NCBI GenBank assembly: GCA_021151625.1
Contig: JAGKWY010000016.1
Coordinates: forward strand, 9,222 to 73,221
Origin: Gammaproteobacteria bacterium
Lineage (GTDB): Bacteria > Pseudomonadota > Gammaproteobacteria > Pseudomonadales > Cellvibrionaceae
Length of the DNA: 64,000 nucleotides
Direction of reading: 5' to 3'
The notes below the pieces were generated by a model. That model saw only the letters and a list, made by a program, of their open reading frames with translations. It did no database searches and had not been told where the DNA came from. The stretch's first letter is position 1. Every line of letters starts with the position of its first letter. The position numbers and the translations under genes were made by a program. This document shows, piece by piece, positions 16,296-26,684 of this stretch.

Positions 16296-17997
16296 TGGTT
16301 TCGTATGTCGCCATTTTGATGCGCAATAAAATCTGGCGATTGGGGAAATTCAAACCCCAGTCAGTTTGGTCACCATTCCATACGCGATGCATTACCCATT
16401 TACCACTGTCGTAATGCCCTTCTTCCACGCGCACAATCATGTATTTTTTATTCGCGATTTCTTTAGAAGGCTTTAATTCAACGCGCGCATTGTAAGCCGT
16501 CACCAGATATTCATTTTCATCCAATTGTGCGATCAGTGCTCCGCCAGATGCAGGGGTATTGCCTTTGGGTGGTTCGATCCAAAACATCGGGCGGCCATAA
16601 GTTACTTCAGCATCCCACAGGCCTAGATCAAGCTGTTGGGTTAAAGCCGCTGCGCGATCTTTGGTGTACTGCTCTTTTTCGGCCGGCGTTGCTTCTGCAT
16701 TCCAGATTTTTTGTGCATCAACTGCAGTATCCAATGGTTCGGCTACGCCCCACACATTACTTTCATAGGCCAGCTTGGCCCATTCGCGCATCATGGGCGA
16801 AACCAGGCGATATACTTGTGCAAAGTTGTCGATGGTCTCGTCGTTATAATCTTTGGCACCTAACGGATAATTGGTATAGGGCGTATCGTCCATACCAAAG
16901 GGTGAGAAACCAATTCCACCTTTGCCCAGGGTTGGGAAAAAATAACGTGCATAAGGTTGGGCGCTGCCAATTTCCGCTACAAATAATGCGTTGTCCGGGC
17001 GCGCATACAAATCCAATACTTTGGTTGCAGTTTTGTAATCGCGGAAATAAATATCCGGCGCGATTAAATCAATATTGGGGGCTGCTGCTTTCCAAATATG
17101 CAATACGTTGTCGGTACCGCCGCCACTGGAATACTGACCGGGCAAGCCGGGGTTAAATGGATTGCGCAGCGCTACATTCACATACATGGGTAGATTTTTT
17201 ATTGCCTTGCCTGCAGCAGTAATTTCATCGCAATATTTTGCAATGTAATAGGCGTGGAAAAACTCGTCCGCATCTTTACCAAACACTTGTGACCAGGTGC
17301 CTGTTTTTAATTTCAGTGTGTTAATTAATTCGTCCGGTACCGGAGCATTAAACACCGCTTGCGCCGTTGCAGAAAAATCGCGCACGCTGCCGTAGGTGCC
17401 CACTTCATTTTCCACTTGCACCATAATCACTGTGTGTTCTTTATCGCGCTTGGCCAAATATTTCATCAATTCAACAAAGGCTTTTTTATCAGCGGCGAGC
17501 GTATTTTTTCCAAACGGCGACATGGAATTTAAGGTGTCACCATCTTGCTTCACCACACGCGGAAAACGTTGGTTATCCAGCTTTACCCAGGCAGGGGCAT
17601 AATGTGGCGCGTTGTTTTTCCAGGTGGCAAACCACAGTAGTACCAGCTTTGCATCCTGTTCGCGCGCTTCTTTTAGCAATACATCCAGATATGAAAAATC
17701 AAACTTGCCCTCTTCCGGTTCAATTTGCTCCCAGGCAACCGGAATACTCAGGGTATTTGCGCCCATTTTTTTATACGAGGGCCACACATCCTTTAGCGCT
17801 GCGGGGTAGTTACTGGAGTTATTGGTTTGTGCGCCCAGCATCACAAAAGGTGCGCCATCCACCATCAGTGCATGCTTGCCATTGTTAGTGACCAACTGCG
17901 GCAGCTCCGCCGCCTGTACTGACAGCGCCACTAAACTGGTGCCGGATACCAGCCCCAACCAACGCGAGAATGATTTGAACAAGGAGGTGTTTGCCAT
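16291..17997 (-). CDS. bgl35A: Beta-galactosidase, GH35
   Basis: 568 residues with an N-terminal signal peptide (about 30 residues, ending SVQAA-ELPQ). The GH35 barrel starts with GKHALMVDGAPFVMLGAQTNN. The acid/base is Glu198 in MVQVENEVGTYG and the predicted nucleophile Glu342 in LFVAEIGSAQ. The short length and architecture, with a C-terminal domain after about residue 450, match C. japonicus Bgl35A. That enzyme removes galactose from the galactosyl-xylose side chains of xyloglucan. It is transcribed after the TonB receptor, with its own 240-base leader. Confidence 0.94.
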   Translation of the reverse strand: MANTSLFKSFSRWLGLVSGTSLVALSVQAAELPQLVTNNGKHALMVDGAPFVMLGAQTNNSSNYPAALKDVWPSYKKMGANTLSIPVAWEQIEPEEGKFDFSYLDVLLKEAREQDAKLVLLWFATWKNNAPHYAPAWVKLDNQRFPRVVKQDGDTLNSMSPFGKNTLAADKKAFVELMKYLAKRDKEHTVIMVQVENEVGTYGSVRDFSATAQAVFNAPVPDELINTLKLKTGTWSQVFGKDADEFFHAYYIAKYCDEITAAGKAIKNLPMYVNVALRNPFNPGLPGQYSSGGGTDNVLHIWKAAAPNIDLIAPDIYFRDYKTATKVLDLYARPDNALFVAEIGSAQPYARYFFPTLGKGGIGFSPFGMDDTPYTNYPLGAKDYNDETIDNFAQVYRLVSPMMREWAKLAYESNVWGVAEPLDTAVDAQKIWNAEATPAEKEQYTKDRAAALTQQLDLGLWDAEVTYGRPMFWIEPPKGNTPASGGALIAQLDENEYLVTAYNARVELKPSKEIANKKYMIVRVEEGHYDSGKWVMHRVWNGDQTDWGLNFPNRQILLRIKMATYETN

Positions 17998-18191
17998 AAA
18001 TAAATCCCGAACGATTTTCTCGTTATTTTTTATAGGTGAATAAAAGCCAAAAAGCAGGAATAGCGGGTTAAAAAAGGAGGCTTATTATCATATAAACCAT
18101 AAGAAATTACTTTGTATACATCGGCAATAAGTGTAGCTTTTACCCTTGTTTACATTGCATTTTTTGTTGCAAAACCGGTTTTTCAAAAATG

Positions 18192-18223
18192 AAAAAACCT
18201 TGCTCCTTTCGGAGCAAGGTTTT
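18192..18223 (-). terminator. Terminator after the TonB receptor gene
   Basis: A perfect stem (aaaaccttgctcc/ggagcaaggtttt, loop tttc) with a T-run on the minus strand, 15 bases past the receptor stop. It suggests that bgl35A is at least partly expressed from its own promoter. Confidence 0.88.
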
Positions 18224-18237
18224 AAACGCACTACCGA

Positions 18238-21177
18238 TTAAAACTTGGCGCGCAGACCAATAGCGAAACGAGCATCTTGCGCATAGGAATATGCCACATG
18301 ATCACCCGCTCCGTTTTGATCGATGATACCTACGGTTTTCTCTTTCAGCAGATTAGTTGCTTCAGCGGAAACAGTGTAGTTATCCAGGAAGGTGTAGCTG
18401 ATAGACGCATCCAATTGGCCGTAATCATCGTTGTACACTGGAATGCGCGCCTTGCCACCTGCTCCGTCGTTAAAGTCTGGATCAAATCCGTTGCCCCCCC
18501 AAGTGATCAGATACTTGCTACGCCATGAGTAAGCCAAACGCGCAGAGAAGCCATCTTTTTCATACATACCAACGAGGTTGAATGCATTTTTAGACAACTG
18601 ATCAATAGGTAATTGCCCATACAAAGAGCGATCTGTATCAACAGGCGCGGCACCGGTTGTCGACCCTGCGGGCGGTAACGGAATTTTTGCTTTACTGTCG
18701 ATATAGGTGTAGTTCGCTTGAACCCCCAAACCATCGAATGGAGCAGGTAGCGAATCAAAGAATTTGTTTGCACCTATTTCCAGTCCATTAATTTCGCCTG
18801 AACCAATGTTCGCTAACCAGGTTGCATCACCCGTGTAAGAGCCATTTGTAGCCGAGTCGAGAGCAAATGGCGTTACACCTTTTCTAAAGAAATCTTCCAC
18901 TTCTTTTCTGAAAACGGATAGATGAGCCATGCCGCCGTTATCATCAAAATACCACTCTGCCGAGAGATCGAATTGAGTAGCAGTCATTGGTTCCAAATAA
19001 GGGTTAGTATCCATACTGACAGTATGCTTGTATTGATCAGGGCTAGTAGGTTGACCGGTAACCCCATCCTTAACATTGTGAGTTACAGTAATACGCGCTT
19101 GCATGTCAGAAAAGCTAGGAGCCCAAATTGCCTTCGAGGCAGCAAAGCGGAAGAACAAATCATCTGTAGCTTTCAAGCGCATATTCAAACTTGGCAATAC
19201 ATGGGTATAACTATTTTGTGCATCAAAGGGCTCTGTTGATCTTGGTGCAATTTCAACGCCGCTAGGTAACGCCCAACGCTCGATAATTAAAGTACCATGT
19301 GCAGTGCTATCAGTTTGTACAACGCGAACGCCAACATTACCATCAATCGGCATTGCAAGATCGTCAAACCCGTAATTGGCCATGAAATACGCAGCAACAG
19401 TTTTTTCTTCTTGCGAGTTTGCATAATCAGGGTTATCTAAGCGAGCCCAGTCAATGTAAACAACATCACTACATGCCCAAGAAAATGGTTCGCTCGGGCA
19501 AGTACTGTTTACTGCATCGGTTGTTGCTCTAAAGTTTTTGGTTGCTGCCGCAGAATAAAGATAACCCGCTGCAGGAACAGCCACATCACCGCGCTGGAAA
19601 TTATCGAAAGAATACAAAGACAGGAACTGTGAAGCTTGATCAGCAGTTACTTTTGGCAACGTATTTTTATCGTAGCCATTCAACCAGGTTGCATAGCGAG
19701 TATTCCAGTCATAACCAGTATTGATATTATCTGCTGTTTTGTCAGAGTATCTGAAACCAGCTTTAACAGATTTAATTACTGCGCCATCAAAATCGTATTC
19801 CGCATCAAATCGACCAGTTTTTGCCTCTGCATTATTGCGTTCGAAGTGAGTCATTTCCTGACCTAGGCTGTAGTTAGAGAAATCAGCCATATATGCCGGG
19901 TCGAGCAGGATGGTTGGAGTCTCGGTGCCAATACCATCCATCTGGGCTTCTTCAGGAATTACTTTTAAACCTAGTGTGTAATCATCAACTGTTGCTTCCG
20001 CTTTTACGTATTGAATATCAGCAGAAAACTTCCAATGATCATCCGGACTCCACTTGATACCAGAAGAGTAATCAGTTGTTTTGGAAACATTGTTTGCCCA
20101 ACGAGTACTAGTGCCAAAATCCAAACCCCATTGCGCTGGGTTGGCAACAGTTACGGTACCCGATTGCATTGCACCATTGGCATCATAGGCCCAATCATCA
20201 TCAGCGGTGGGAACCAGCGCTTGATCACCGTTAGCACCTTCGAGGAAGAATGCGTTTTCATCATAAACAGTATCGTGCTTGCTTTGGAATGCGGTGAAAT
20301 AAACTTCTGTCGCATCATTAGGTGCCCACTGCAATGCGAGGTAACCACCTTCACGAGTACTTTCATAATCGTTGCGACGCCAATCCACACCTTTGGAGAT
20401 CCACACATCATCACCATCAATTTCACGAGGTAAAAATGCGCGGCTGTACACCTGATCAGAGCGACTTGCCAAATCAGAAGTCGATGCATTGATCAGCACA
20501 CCAAAATCACCGGCGCCAGTTTCCCAGCGATTGCTGTACAAACCGGAATATTCGCCATTGGTTTCCTTTAACTGATCACCGTAGTTGCCCTTAACAGAAA
20601 GGCTCACCACTTGACCATCAGCATCAAACGGCATACGGGTACGTAGATTTACAGTTCCGCCCAAGCCGCCTTCGATCATATCGGCAGATGGACTTTTATA
20701 GGTATCCACGGCGTACATCAACTCTGCAGGAACATCTTCAAAACTGAGACCGCGGCCACTTGCTGCAGAAAAAACATCGCGGCCATTTAATTCAGCGCGA
20801 ACTTGCGACAAACCGCGCACTGCCACGCCACTACCTTCTGCAGCCGGGTGCTCTGCATCGTTATTGGTGTAGCGACCAACAGTTACACCCGGTACACGTT
20901 GCAGTGCTTCGGTGACGCTGCGATCTGGTAATTTACCAATATCTTCCGCGACGATTGAATCTACGACTACGCCTGAATTTCTTTTAATATCTTGCGCGGA
21001 CTGAATACTCGCGCGCTGACCACTAACAATAACTTCTTCAACTTGTTCATCAGCCGCCGCTTGTGCAACAGACTGCATTGCAAAACCAGCAGACCCAATT
21101 GCCAGTGACAAGCCAGAAACCAACTTAATGTAGTGCGGCAATTTTTTCTTCAAAAACATTTTATTTTGAGTTGTCAT
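18238..21177 (-). CDS. TonB-dependent outer-membrane receptor for xyloglucan oligosaccharides
   Basis: 979 residues. A signal peptide (about 1-40) is followed by a TonB-box-like EEVIVSGQR and a plug domain (about 60-175; SGVVVDSIVAEDIGKLPDRSVTEALQRVPGVTV, VRGLSQVRAELNGRDVFSA). A beta-barrel runs to the C-terminus, ending RFAIGLRAKF with a terminal Phe. It belongs to the TonB-dependent receptor group of Xanthomonas, Caulobacter and Cellvibrio associated with carbohydrate uptake. Its place between GH95 and GH35 genes indicates import of xyloglucan fragments across the outer membrane. The start codon has ggagaaaatc upstream and lies 46 bases after afc95A. The substrate is inferred from synteny. 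Confidence 0.93.
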   Translation of the reverse strand: MTTQNKMFLKKKLPHYIKLVSGLSLAIGSAGFAMQSVAQAAADEQVEEVIVSGQRASIQSAQDIKRNSGVVVDSIVAEDIGKLPDRSVTEALQRVPGVTVGRYTNNDAEHPAAEGSGVAVRGLSQVRAELNGRDVFSAASGRGLSFEDVPAELMYAVDTYKSPSADMIEGGLGGTVNLRTRMPFDADGQVVSLSVKGNYGDQLKETNGEYSGLYSNRWETGAGDFGVLINASTSDLASRSDQVYSRAFLPREIDGDDVWISKGVDWRRNDYESTREGGYLALQWAPNDATEVYFTAFQSKHDTVYDENAFFLEGANGDQALVPTADDDWAYDANGAMQSGTVTVANPAQWGLDFGTSTRWANNVSKTTDYSSGIKWSPDDHWKFSADIQYVKAEATVDDYTLGLKVIPEEAQMDGIGTETPTILLDPAYMADFSNYSLGQEMTHFERNNAEAKTGRFDAEYDFDGAVIKSVKAGFRYSDKTADNINTGYDWNTRYATWLNGYDKNTLPKVTADQASQFLSLYSFDNFQRGDVAVPAAGYLYSAAATKNFRATTDAVNSTCPSEPFSWACSDVVYIDWARLDNPDYANSQEEKTVAAYFMANYGFDDLAMPIDGNVGVRVVQTDSTAHGTLIIERWALPSGVEIAPRSTEPFDAQNSYTHVLPSLNMRLKATDDLFFRFAASKAIWAPSFSDMQARITVTHNVKDGVTGQPTSPDQYKHTVSMDTNPYLEPMTATQFDLSAEWYFDDNGGMAHLSVFRKEVEDFFRKGVTPFALDSATNGSYTGDATWLANIGSGEINGLEIGANKFFDSLPAPFDGLGVQANYTYIDSKAKIPLPPAGSTTGAAPVDTDRSLYGQLPIDQLSKNAFNLVGMYEKDGFSARLAYSWRSKYLITWGGNGFDPDFNDGAGGKARIPVYNDDYGQLDASISYTFLDNYTVSAEATNLLKEKTVGIIDQNGAGDHVAYSYAQDARFAIGLRAKF

Positions 21178-21223
21178 GATTTTCTCCAGTTAGCATTATT
21201 TGTCTACCCCGTAAGCTATCCCT

Positions 21224-23653
21224 TTATTTTTTTAGTAAGAGATATGTGCTTCTTCCCTGTGCATTAAAACTTCCAGTATTGCCCTCGAAGGTTAATTCGA
21301 GAGTAGTTTTCCTTGTTGCATCCGTTAGCGAATATTTCGTTAGTGGATGCGGGCCCCTCAGCTGTATTGTGGTTGTGGTTTTTGATTCGGTATTTACATA
21401 AATGGTTGCTTCGGTTAACTCGCGATTGCGCCATTTCATATCCAGCGTAATACCGCCGCGTACGCGCAAACCGGTTACTGAACCAGATGCCCATGCATCG
21501 GGCAGTGCTGGCAATAAATGCAACTCGCCGTTGTGGCTTTGCACCAGCATTTCGGCAACACCTGCTGTTGCACCAAAGTTGCCATCAATTTGGAAGGGTG
21601 GATGGTTGTCCCATAAATTACTTAAGGTACTGCGCTGCAATTGCTCACCCAGAACCTTATGGGCGCGATTGCCATCCAGCGCACGCGCCCACATATTCAC
21701 CTTCCATGCTTGTGACCAGCCAGTGCCACCATCGCCACGCGCATTCAAGGTGGTACGCGCCGCTTTTAGTAACTCCGGATTTTTATGCGCATCAATTTGG
21801 CGACCGGGATGCAAGGCAAACAAATGGGAAATATGGCGATGTTCATTTTTTGGATCATCGCGATCTTCTTTCCATTCTTGCAACTGCCCCCAGGAACCTA
21901 TACGCAAACCGTTATCAAAATTCTGTAGTTTCTTATCCAGTTTTTTCTGGAATGCTTTATCACCTAATAAGACTGCTGCTTCATGAGTATTGCGCAGCAA
22001 ATCAAACACAATTTGCTGGGACATAGCGGCACCATTAGTAAATGGCCCCTGTTCGGGTGAAAAACTGGGCGAGACGATCCATTTGCCATCACGCGGATCT
22101 TTAATTAAAAACTCCAGCCAAAATTCTGCAGCGCTTTTCATGAGCGGATAGGCGCGCGTGCGCAAGAATGTTTTATCGCCCGAAAATAAATAGTGTTCAT
22201 AGTAATGCTGCGCGAGCCAGGCGCTGGCCTCTGGTTGCCAAAATGCAGTGGGCCATTGGATCACACCAGTAAAGCCCCAGGTATTGGTGTTGAGGAATAG
22301 CGTCCAACCTTTATTGACACCCGCAACACGCTTGGCAGAAATTTTTCCCGGTTCAACCAAACTGTCAACAAAATCAAAATAGGGGGTCATCAGCTCCGGC
22401 ATGTTGGTGGTTTCTGCCAGCCAGTAATTCATTTGCAGATTGATGTTTACGTGATAGTCATCATTCCAGGGCGGAGTGATAGAGTTATTCCACACACCTT
22501 GCAAATTTGCAGGCAGTGAACCTGCGCGCGATGAGGCAATTAATAAGTAGCGGCCAAATTGGAAATAGGTTGCTTCCAGTGTGCGATCCGACACTGCATC
22601 GCCTTTTTTGTAGTTACCAAGTAAATCCGGTGTAGTTTTGGTAATCGCCTTCTGGCCTATATCCAACTGAACGCGATTAAATAACGCTTGATAATCTTGA
22701 CGGTGATTCTGTTGAATTTGCGCAAAAGTTTTTGCGCCTGCCGTATCCATTTGCTGTTGCAGTTTCGCATGGGGATTGGCACCGCGATACTGCGAAAATT
22801 GTTGCGCGTAATCGGTGCCAGCATTAAGTAAAATCACCAGGCTATCTGCACCGCTAATTTGCACCTGCTGGTTATCTATAGCGGCGAGCTCTCCGCCTTG
22901 GGGTAAAAATTGAATCTGGGTTTCAAATTGCAAACCATTGCTGTGCAATTTACCGGAAGCAATTAAACGGCCGTTTTCAATGCGGGTTGTCAGTGTGCGG
23001 TTATCAGGTACAGTCAGCCCTGCCGTTAATGAAATTTTTCCCGGCTTGTTGGCGGACAGTTTTACGGCGATGACACCGTCTGGATAACTCGCCAGATACT
23101 CGCGTTTGTAGCTAACGCCGCCTTGCTCAAAATTCACATCTACCTGGGCGTTATCTAACGAAAGGCTGCGCTGATAATGACTGACACCGCTGTCATTTTT
23201 TGCAAAGGTTAAAACCAGTTCGCCAAAGGTTTGATAATCGCCATAGGCCGTAATTTTTCGCCCCAGACGCTCAGCGGCTAATTCAGGTGTAACTGAACCA
23301 TCTTTAGCGATTGCCTTGCGAATCTCTTTCAACGCTGATGTTTGCGGCTTTTCTGGCCAGCCAAAATCGTAGCCCTCCGCACCCGGCCCGCCAGTCCAAA
23401 GGGTTTTCTCGTTAAACTGAATGTGATCATTGGCAATGCCACCGCTAATCACTGCGCCCAAAGCCCCATTACCGATCGGCAAACCTTCGCTTTCCCAGCT
23501 ATTGGCGGATTGATCAAAGCGGATACTGGACTCCATAACTGTATCTGCAGCACATAAACAGGTGCTGCCAAGTAACAGCCAAAGGCCGCAGCCACGGACA
23601 AGAAGCGTATTCAGAGGCATTGGGAATAAGAAGCGTGTCATCAAAAGTGTCAC
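21224..23653 (-). CDS. afc95A: Alpha-L-fucosidase, GH95
   Basis: 809 residues with an N-terminal signal peptide; the start could also be one of the ATGs a few codons later (MTRF or MPLN). Family features: ESEGLPIGNGALGAVISGG and FNEKTLWTGGPG near the start, NDDYHVNINLQMNYW carrying the catalytic-site Asn residues, SPSFSPEQG with the predicted acid Glu534, and FQIDGNFGATAGVAEML near the end. GH95 enzymes are inverting alpha-1,2-fucosidases. In xyloglucan this removes the terminal fucose on galactose, so it acts before Bgl35A. The gene lies between the halogenase and the receptor on the same strand. Confidence 0.94.
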   Translation of the reverse strand: MTLLMTRFLFPMPLNTLLVRGCGLWLLLGSTCLCAADTVMESSIRFDQSANSWESEGLPIGNGALGAVISGGIANDHIQFNEKTLWTGGPGAEGYDFGWPEKPQTSALKEIRKAIAKDGSVTPELAAERLGRKITAYGDYQTFGELVLTFAKNDSGVSHYQRSLSLDNAQVDVNFEQGGVSYKREYLASYPDGVIAVKLSANKPGKISLTAGLTVPDNRTLTTRIENGRLIASGKLHSNGLQFETQIQFLPQGGELAAIDNQQVQISGADSLVILLNAGTDYAQQFSQYRGANPHAKLQQQMDTAGAKTFAQIQQNHRQDYQALFNRVQLDIGQKAITKTTPDLLGNYKKGDAVSDRTLEATYFQFGRYLLIASSRAGSLPANLQGVWNNSITPPWNDDYHVNINLQMNYWLAETTNMPELMTPYFDFVDSLVEPGKISAKRVAGVNKGWTLFLNTNTWGFTGVIQWPTAFWQPEASAWLAQHYYEHYLFSGDKTFLRTRAYPLMKSAAEFWLEFLIKDPRDGKWIVSPSFSPEQGPFTNGAAMSQQIVFDLLRNTHEAAVLLGDKAFQKKLDKKLQNFDNGLRIGSWGQLQEWKEDRDDPKNEHRHISHLFALHPGRQIDAHKNPELLKAARTTLNARGDGGTGWSQAWKVNMWARALDGNRAHKVLGEQLQRSTLSNLWDNHPPFQIDGNFGATAGVAEMLVQSHNGELHLLPALPDAWASGSVTGLRVRGGITLDMKWRNRELTEATIYVNTESKTTTTIQLRGPHPLTKYSLTDATRKTTLELTFEGNTGSFNAQGRSTYLLLKK

Positions 23654-23869
23654 AGTTATAATATGGTATATATGACTATTTGGCAGGATACTAAGCGAAT
23701 GTTTTTATTCGTGCAACACATATCATCTATGATAAAAAATGTGCCATTTCAGGTGATACGAAAAGAAACACCCCCTATTCAACGGCGCAACTGCACGAAC
23801 TTTTAGCGAGGGAAAACTACGGGATTGAAGGGCGGCAAGACTTACACCTAGCCACCCCAAAAGGAAATA

Positions 23870-25354
23870 CTAGGGAGTGACTGTCCGCAAAAACTCATCG
23901 TGACTGCAAGCAATATCACATCCCTTAAGGATTGCTCGCTTCATGCTGTCCATCAACTGGCGCGCCCTGGGATTATTGTCTGAGGGCGCCAATCCCGCAG
24001 GATCTACACCAAAGCCGCTATACATACTGACCCAGGAGTCTTCCCGAAATGACTCTTGCTCCAACATTTGAATACCACCAGAAGCTTTAAAAATTTCTAT
24101 TTTCCCTGCCAGGGTTGCAGGTATTCCCATAGTCCGAACATGCTCCCAATAAGCTCCTGAGCGGCCATTTAACTTGTAGTGAAGGATAATAAAGTCGCGG
24201 ATGCGCTCGTATTCCAGGCGATTGAGCCGATTAGCTTCAGCGACCAGCTTTTCATCCAGAACGAAATTCACCAGGAAGGCGGCCATTTTGGAGATGCCGG
24301 TCTGAATGAGTGAAATACTGGTAGATTCCAGCGGCTCAAGAAAGCCACTGGATAGACCTATGGCGACACAGTTCTTGTGCCAGAAATCCTTTCTCATACC
24401 GGTGGTAAAGCGAATCAAGCGCGGTTCAGTAACCAGCTCGCCACGCAGATTGGCAACCAACTCTTCACGCGCCTGTTCGTGCGCAATAAACTGGCTCGAA
24501 TAGACATACCCATTCCCTACCCGGTGCTGGAGCGGAATATGCCACTGCCACCCGGCAGAACGAGCCGAAGAGCGAGTAAAAGGGTCTGGTGCTACAACAC
24601 TTTTAGTCTGTACCGCCAGGGCGCTATCACTAAGCAACCAGTGGCTCCAGTCCTCGTATTCAACCCCCAGGGTCTTGTTGATCAAGAGCGCAGGCATACC
24701 CGTACAATCGACGAAAAGGTCAGCCTCCAATAACTGGCCGGACTCCATTTGCACCGACTTGATGAAACCATTCGACTCATCCAGATTAATCTGACTAACC
24801 TTTCCCTCAACACGGGTTACACCAAGCTTCTCGGCAAACTGACGCAAATACTTTGCAAACAAGGATGCATCAAAATGGTACGCATAGTTGTACCAGGCCA
24901 GACGGCTATCCTCATCAAAGCTGGGCTGGGCAAATTTTCCCCGTCGAGCCAATTGCGTACACAGACAAAAACTTTCCAACCCCTCCTGGTAGCCTTGCTG
25001 CTTGGCCGACCACCAGGTTTGGTAAAAAGGCCGCTCTTCAATTTGCACACCGTAACCTGCAAATGGGTGGAAGAAATGCTTATCGGGACTAGCCCAGCCT
25101 TCAAACTCTATCCCCAACTTGAAGGTGGCATTAGTAGCTTTAATAAATTCTGTTTCATTGATCCCCAGATCCCGCATGAACTGGTGAATCCCCGGAACTG
25201 TCGCTTCGCCAACCCCAATTGTTCCTATTTGCTCTGACTCCACCAGAGTCACTTCTATACCTGTCTTGGCGATCCAGCGCGCAAGAAATGCAGCTGCCAT
25301 CCACCCGGCGGTCCCGCCACCTACGATAAGTATCTTTCTTATTGGCTTGGTCAT
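23870..25354 (-). CDS. Flavin-dependent tryptophan halogenase family protein
   Basis: 494 residues. An FAD-binding GxGxxG motif is at residues 11-17 (VGGGTAGWMAAAFLA). The invariant lysine is Lys79 (NATFKLGIEFEGW), the same position as the catalytic Lys79 of PrnA. The halogenase WxWxIP signature appears as GWQWHIPLQHRVGNGYVYSS, and the SGFLEPLESTS segment carries the conserved Glu. It is therefore a full-length member. Relatives of this group are often found beside TonB-dependent receptor loci in gamma- and alphaproteobacteria, where substrates are mostly unknown. Here it is first in the minus-strand xyloglucan cluster, 216 bases before afc95A. Confidence 0.9.
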   Translation of the reverse strand: MTKPIRKILIVGGGTAGWMAAAFLARWIAKTGIEVTLVESEQIGTIGVGEATVPGIHQFMRDLGINETEFIKATNATFKLGIEFEGWASPDKHFFHPFAGYGVQIEERPFYQTWWSAKQQGYQEGLESFCLCTQLARRGKFAQPSFDEDSRLAWYNYAYHFDASLFAKYLRQFAEKLGVTRVEGKVSQINLDESNGFIKSVQMESGQLLEADLFVDCTGMPALLINKTLGVEYEDWSHWLLSDSALAVQTKSVVAPDPFTRSSARSAGWQWHIPLQHRVGNGYVYSSQFIAHEQAREELVANLRGELVTEPRLIRFTTGMRKDFWHKNCVAIGLSSGFLEPLESTSISLIQTGISKMAAFLVNFVLDEKLVAEANRLNRLEYERIRDFIILHYKLNGRSGAYWEHVRTMGIPATLAGKIEIFKASGGIQMLEQESFREDSWVSMYSGFGVDPAGLAPSDNNPRARQLMDSMKRAILKGCDIACSHDEFLRTVTP

Positions 25355-25572
25355 TGATGAACTCCAGAGCTAACTCACTTTGTATTATTGGTTTTATTGG
25401 CACTAAAAATATCATTAATCATACATTAACAATTTCAGTACGGCGATAGAGGGCCGGAGCCGCGCTACTGGCATAGCAGTTGCTGTAAAGACTGCAAATT
25501 GGCGATGACACTATTCATAGGTGGAATTGCACGGCAGAACGCAGCTTTTGGATGATTGGAGTAAAGCAAAGA

Positions 25573-26541
25573 ATGGCAGCAAGCACCATTAACTCTCAGG
25601 GCGTAGTCGCTATTGCACCATCGCGTGGCAATAATGCCGGGCAATTTGCACACTTCTGCAACCTTTACCACCAGCGTCTGGATGCACTGACCCTTGCCAA
25701 GCAACTTATCCATATGATCAAGGCGGTACAGCGCCATCGCGGTATGACCATGGGTACCCTGGGAGGTAACCAGCAATTTCGCGAAGAATTAAGCCATCTG
25801 CAAGTTGAACTTGAGCGACGCCTGGAGCTACTGCAGGCATTTTCGGCAAGATCGATCAATCTGCTTAGCCCGCGCGACCAGGACAATCTCAACAATGCCT
25901 GGTTGACGATTAGCCGCAACTGGCAGGAAGACTCCGTTATCGACAACTATGAACTGCACTGCCACTTGATAGAGCAGTTGCTAAGCATGGTAGCTGCACT
26001 GGGCAAGCAACTGGAGCAACCTACCTCTCAATGCATGCCAGACATGCAAGAGCCGAAAGTTATCCATGCCGATGAGGCGCTCTACCCCAATCGTTTCAAA
26101 TACCTGGAGGTATTACACTTTGCGACGCGTCTGATGCCCGCTGTTGCAGAGCAGATAGGCCGTATTCGCGCACTGGCAACCTATGCAGCGGCATTGGGCT
26201 ACTGTGATAAAGATTTTGCGGGCAAGCTGCGTTATGTCATTCAATGCACGCGCGTGAATAATGAGAAACTTCGCCACCAAACCAAACGCCTCGAAGGATT
26301 GCTGGACAGCGATTTAACCTTGCTCAGCCAATTGAAAAGCTACGAAATTAAACTGGAGTTCCTGCTCTCCATGGTGGAAGCCGATGTAGTTAACCCTCAC
26401 CAGATTAGCGCCGACAGTAATCGCTTGTTTAGCCTGGCTACCGATATCATCGATGTGTATTTAAAAGTAGTCGATGAGGGAGTGCACCTGCTTACGCTTT
26501 GGCACGAGCAAGATATTGAGGTGTGGGTACAATCCTATTAA
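25573..26541 (+). CDS. NIT-like (nitrate/nitrite-sensing domain) helical protein
   Basis: About 322 residues. I chose the ATG at 25573 because ggag lies upstream; an in-frame ATG at 25552 is also possible. The protein is all-helical with no signal peptide or membrane helix. Residues about 50-95 contain MIKAVQRHRGMTMGTLGGNQQF, which follows the LQxERG pattern of NIT sensing domains. A second helical half has HFATRLMPAVAEQIGRIRALATYAAA. It may be a soluble sensor or a partner of a signalling system. It is divergent from the halogenase. No output domain is visible and the NIT call is tentative. Confidence 0.6.
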   Translation: MAASTINSQGVVAIAPSRGNNAGQFAHFCNLYHQRLDALTLAKQLIHMIKAVQRHRGMTMGTLGGNQQFREELSHLQVELERRLELLQAFSARSINLLSPRDQDNLNNAWLTISRNWQEDSVIDNYELHCHLIEQLLSMVAALGKQLEQPTSQCMPDMQEPKVIHADEALYPNRFKYLEVLHFATRLMPAVAEQIGRIRALATYAAALGYCDKDFAGKLRYVIQCTRVNNEKLRHQTKRLEGLLDSDLTLLSQLKSYEIKLEFLLSMVEADVVNPHQISADSNRLFSLATDIIDVYLKVVDEGVHLLTLWHEQDIEVWVQSY

Positions 26542-26684
26542 TTTTCACGCTCAAGCGTATTAATCAGGATTGTTATCTTTGGACTTATTAATTCTTTACC
26601 GCAAAGTTTGAACACACAAACTTGTAACGCGCACCTGACCGCATACAATACAGCCTTTCATGGTAATGCTTATGCTCAGGATTC

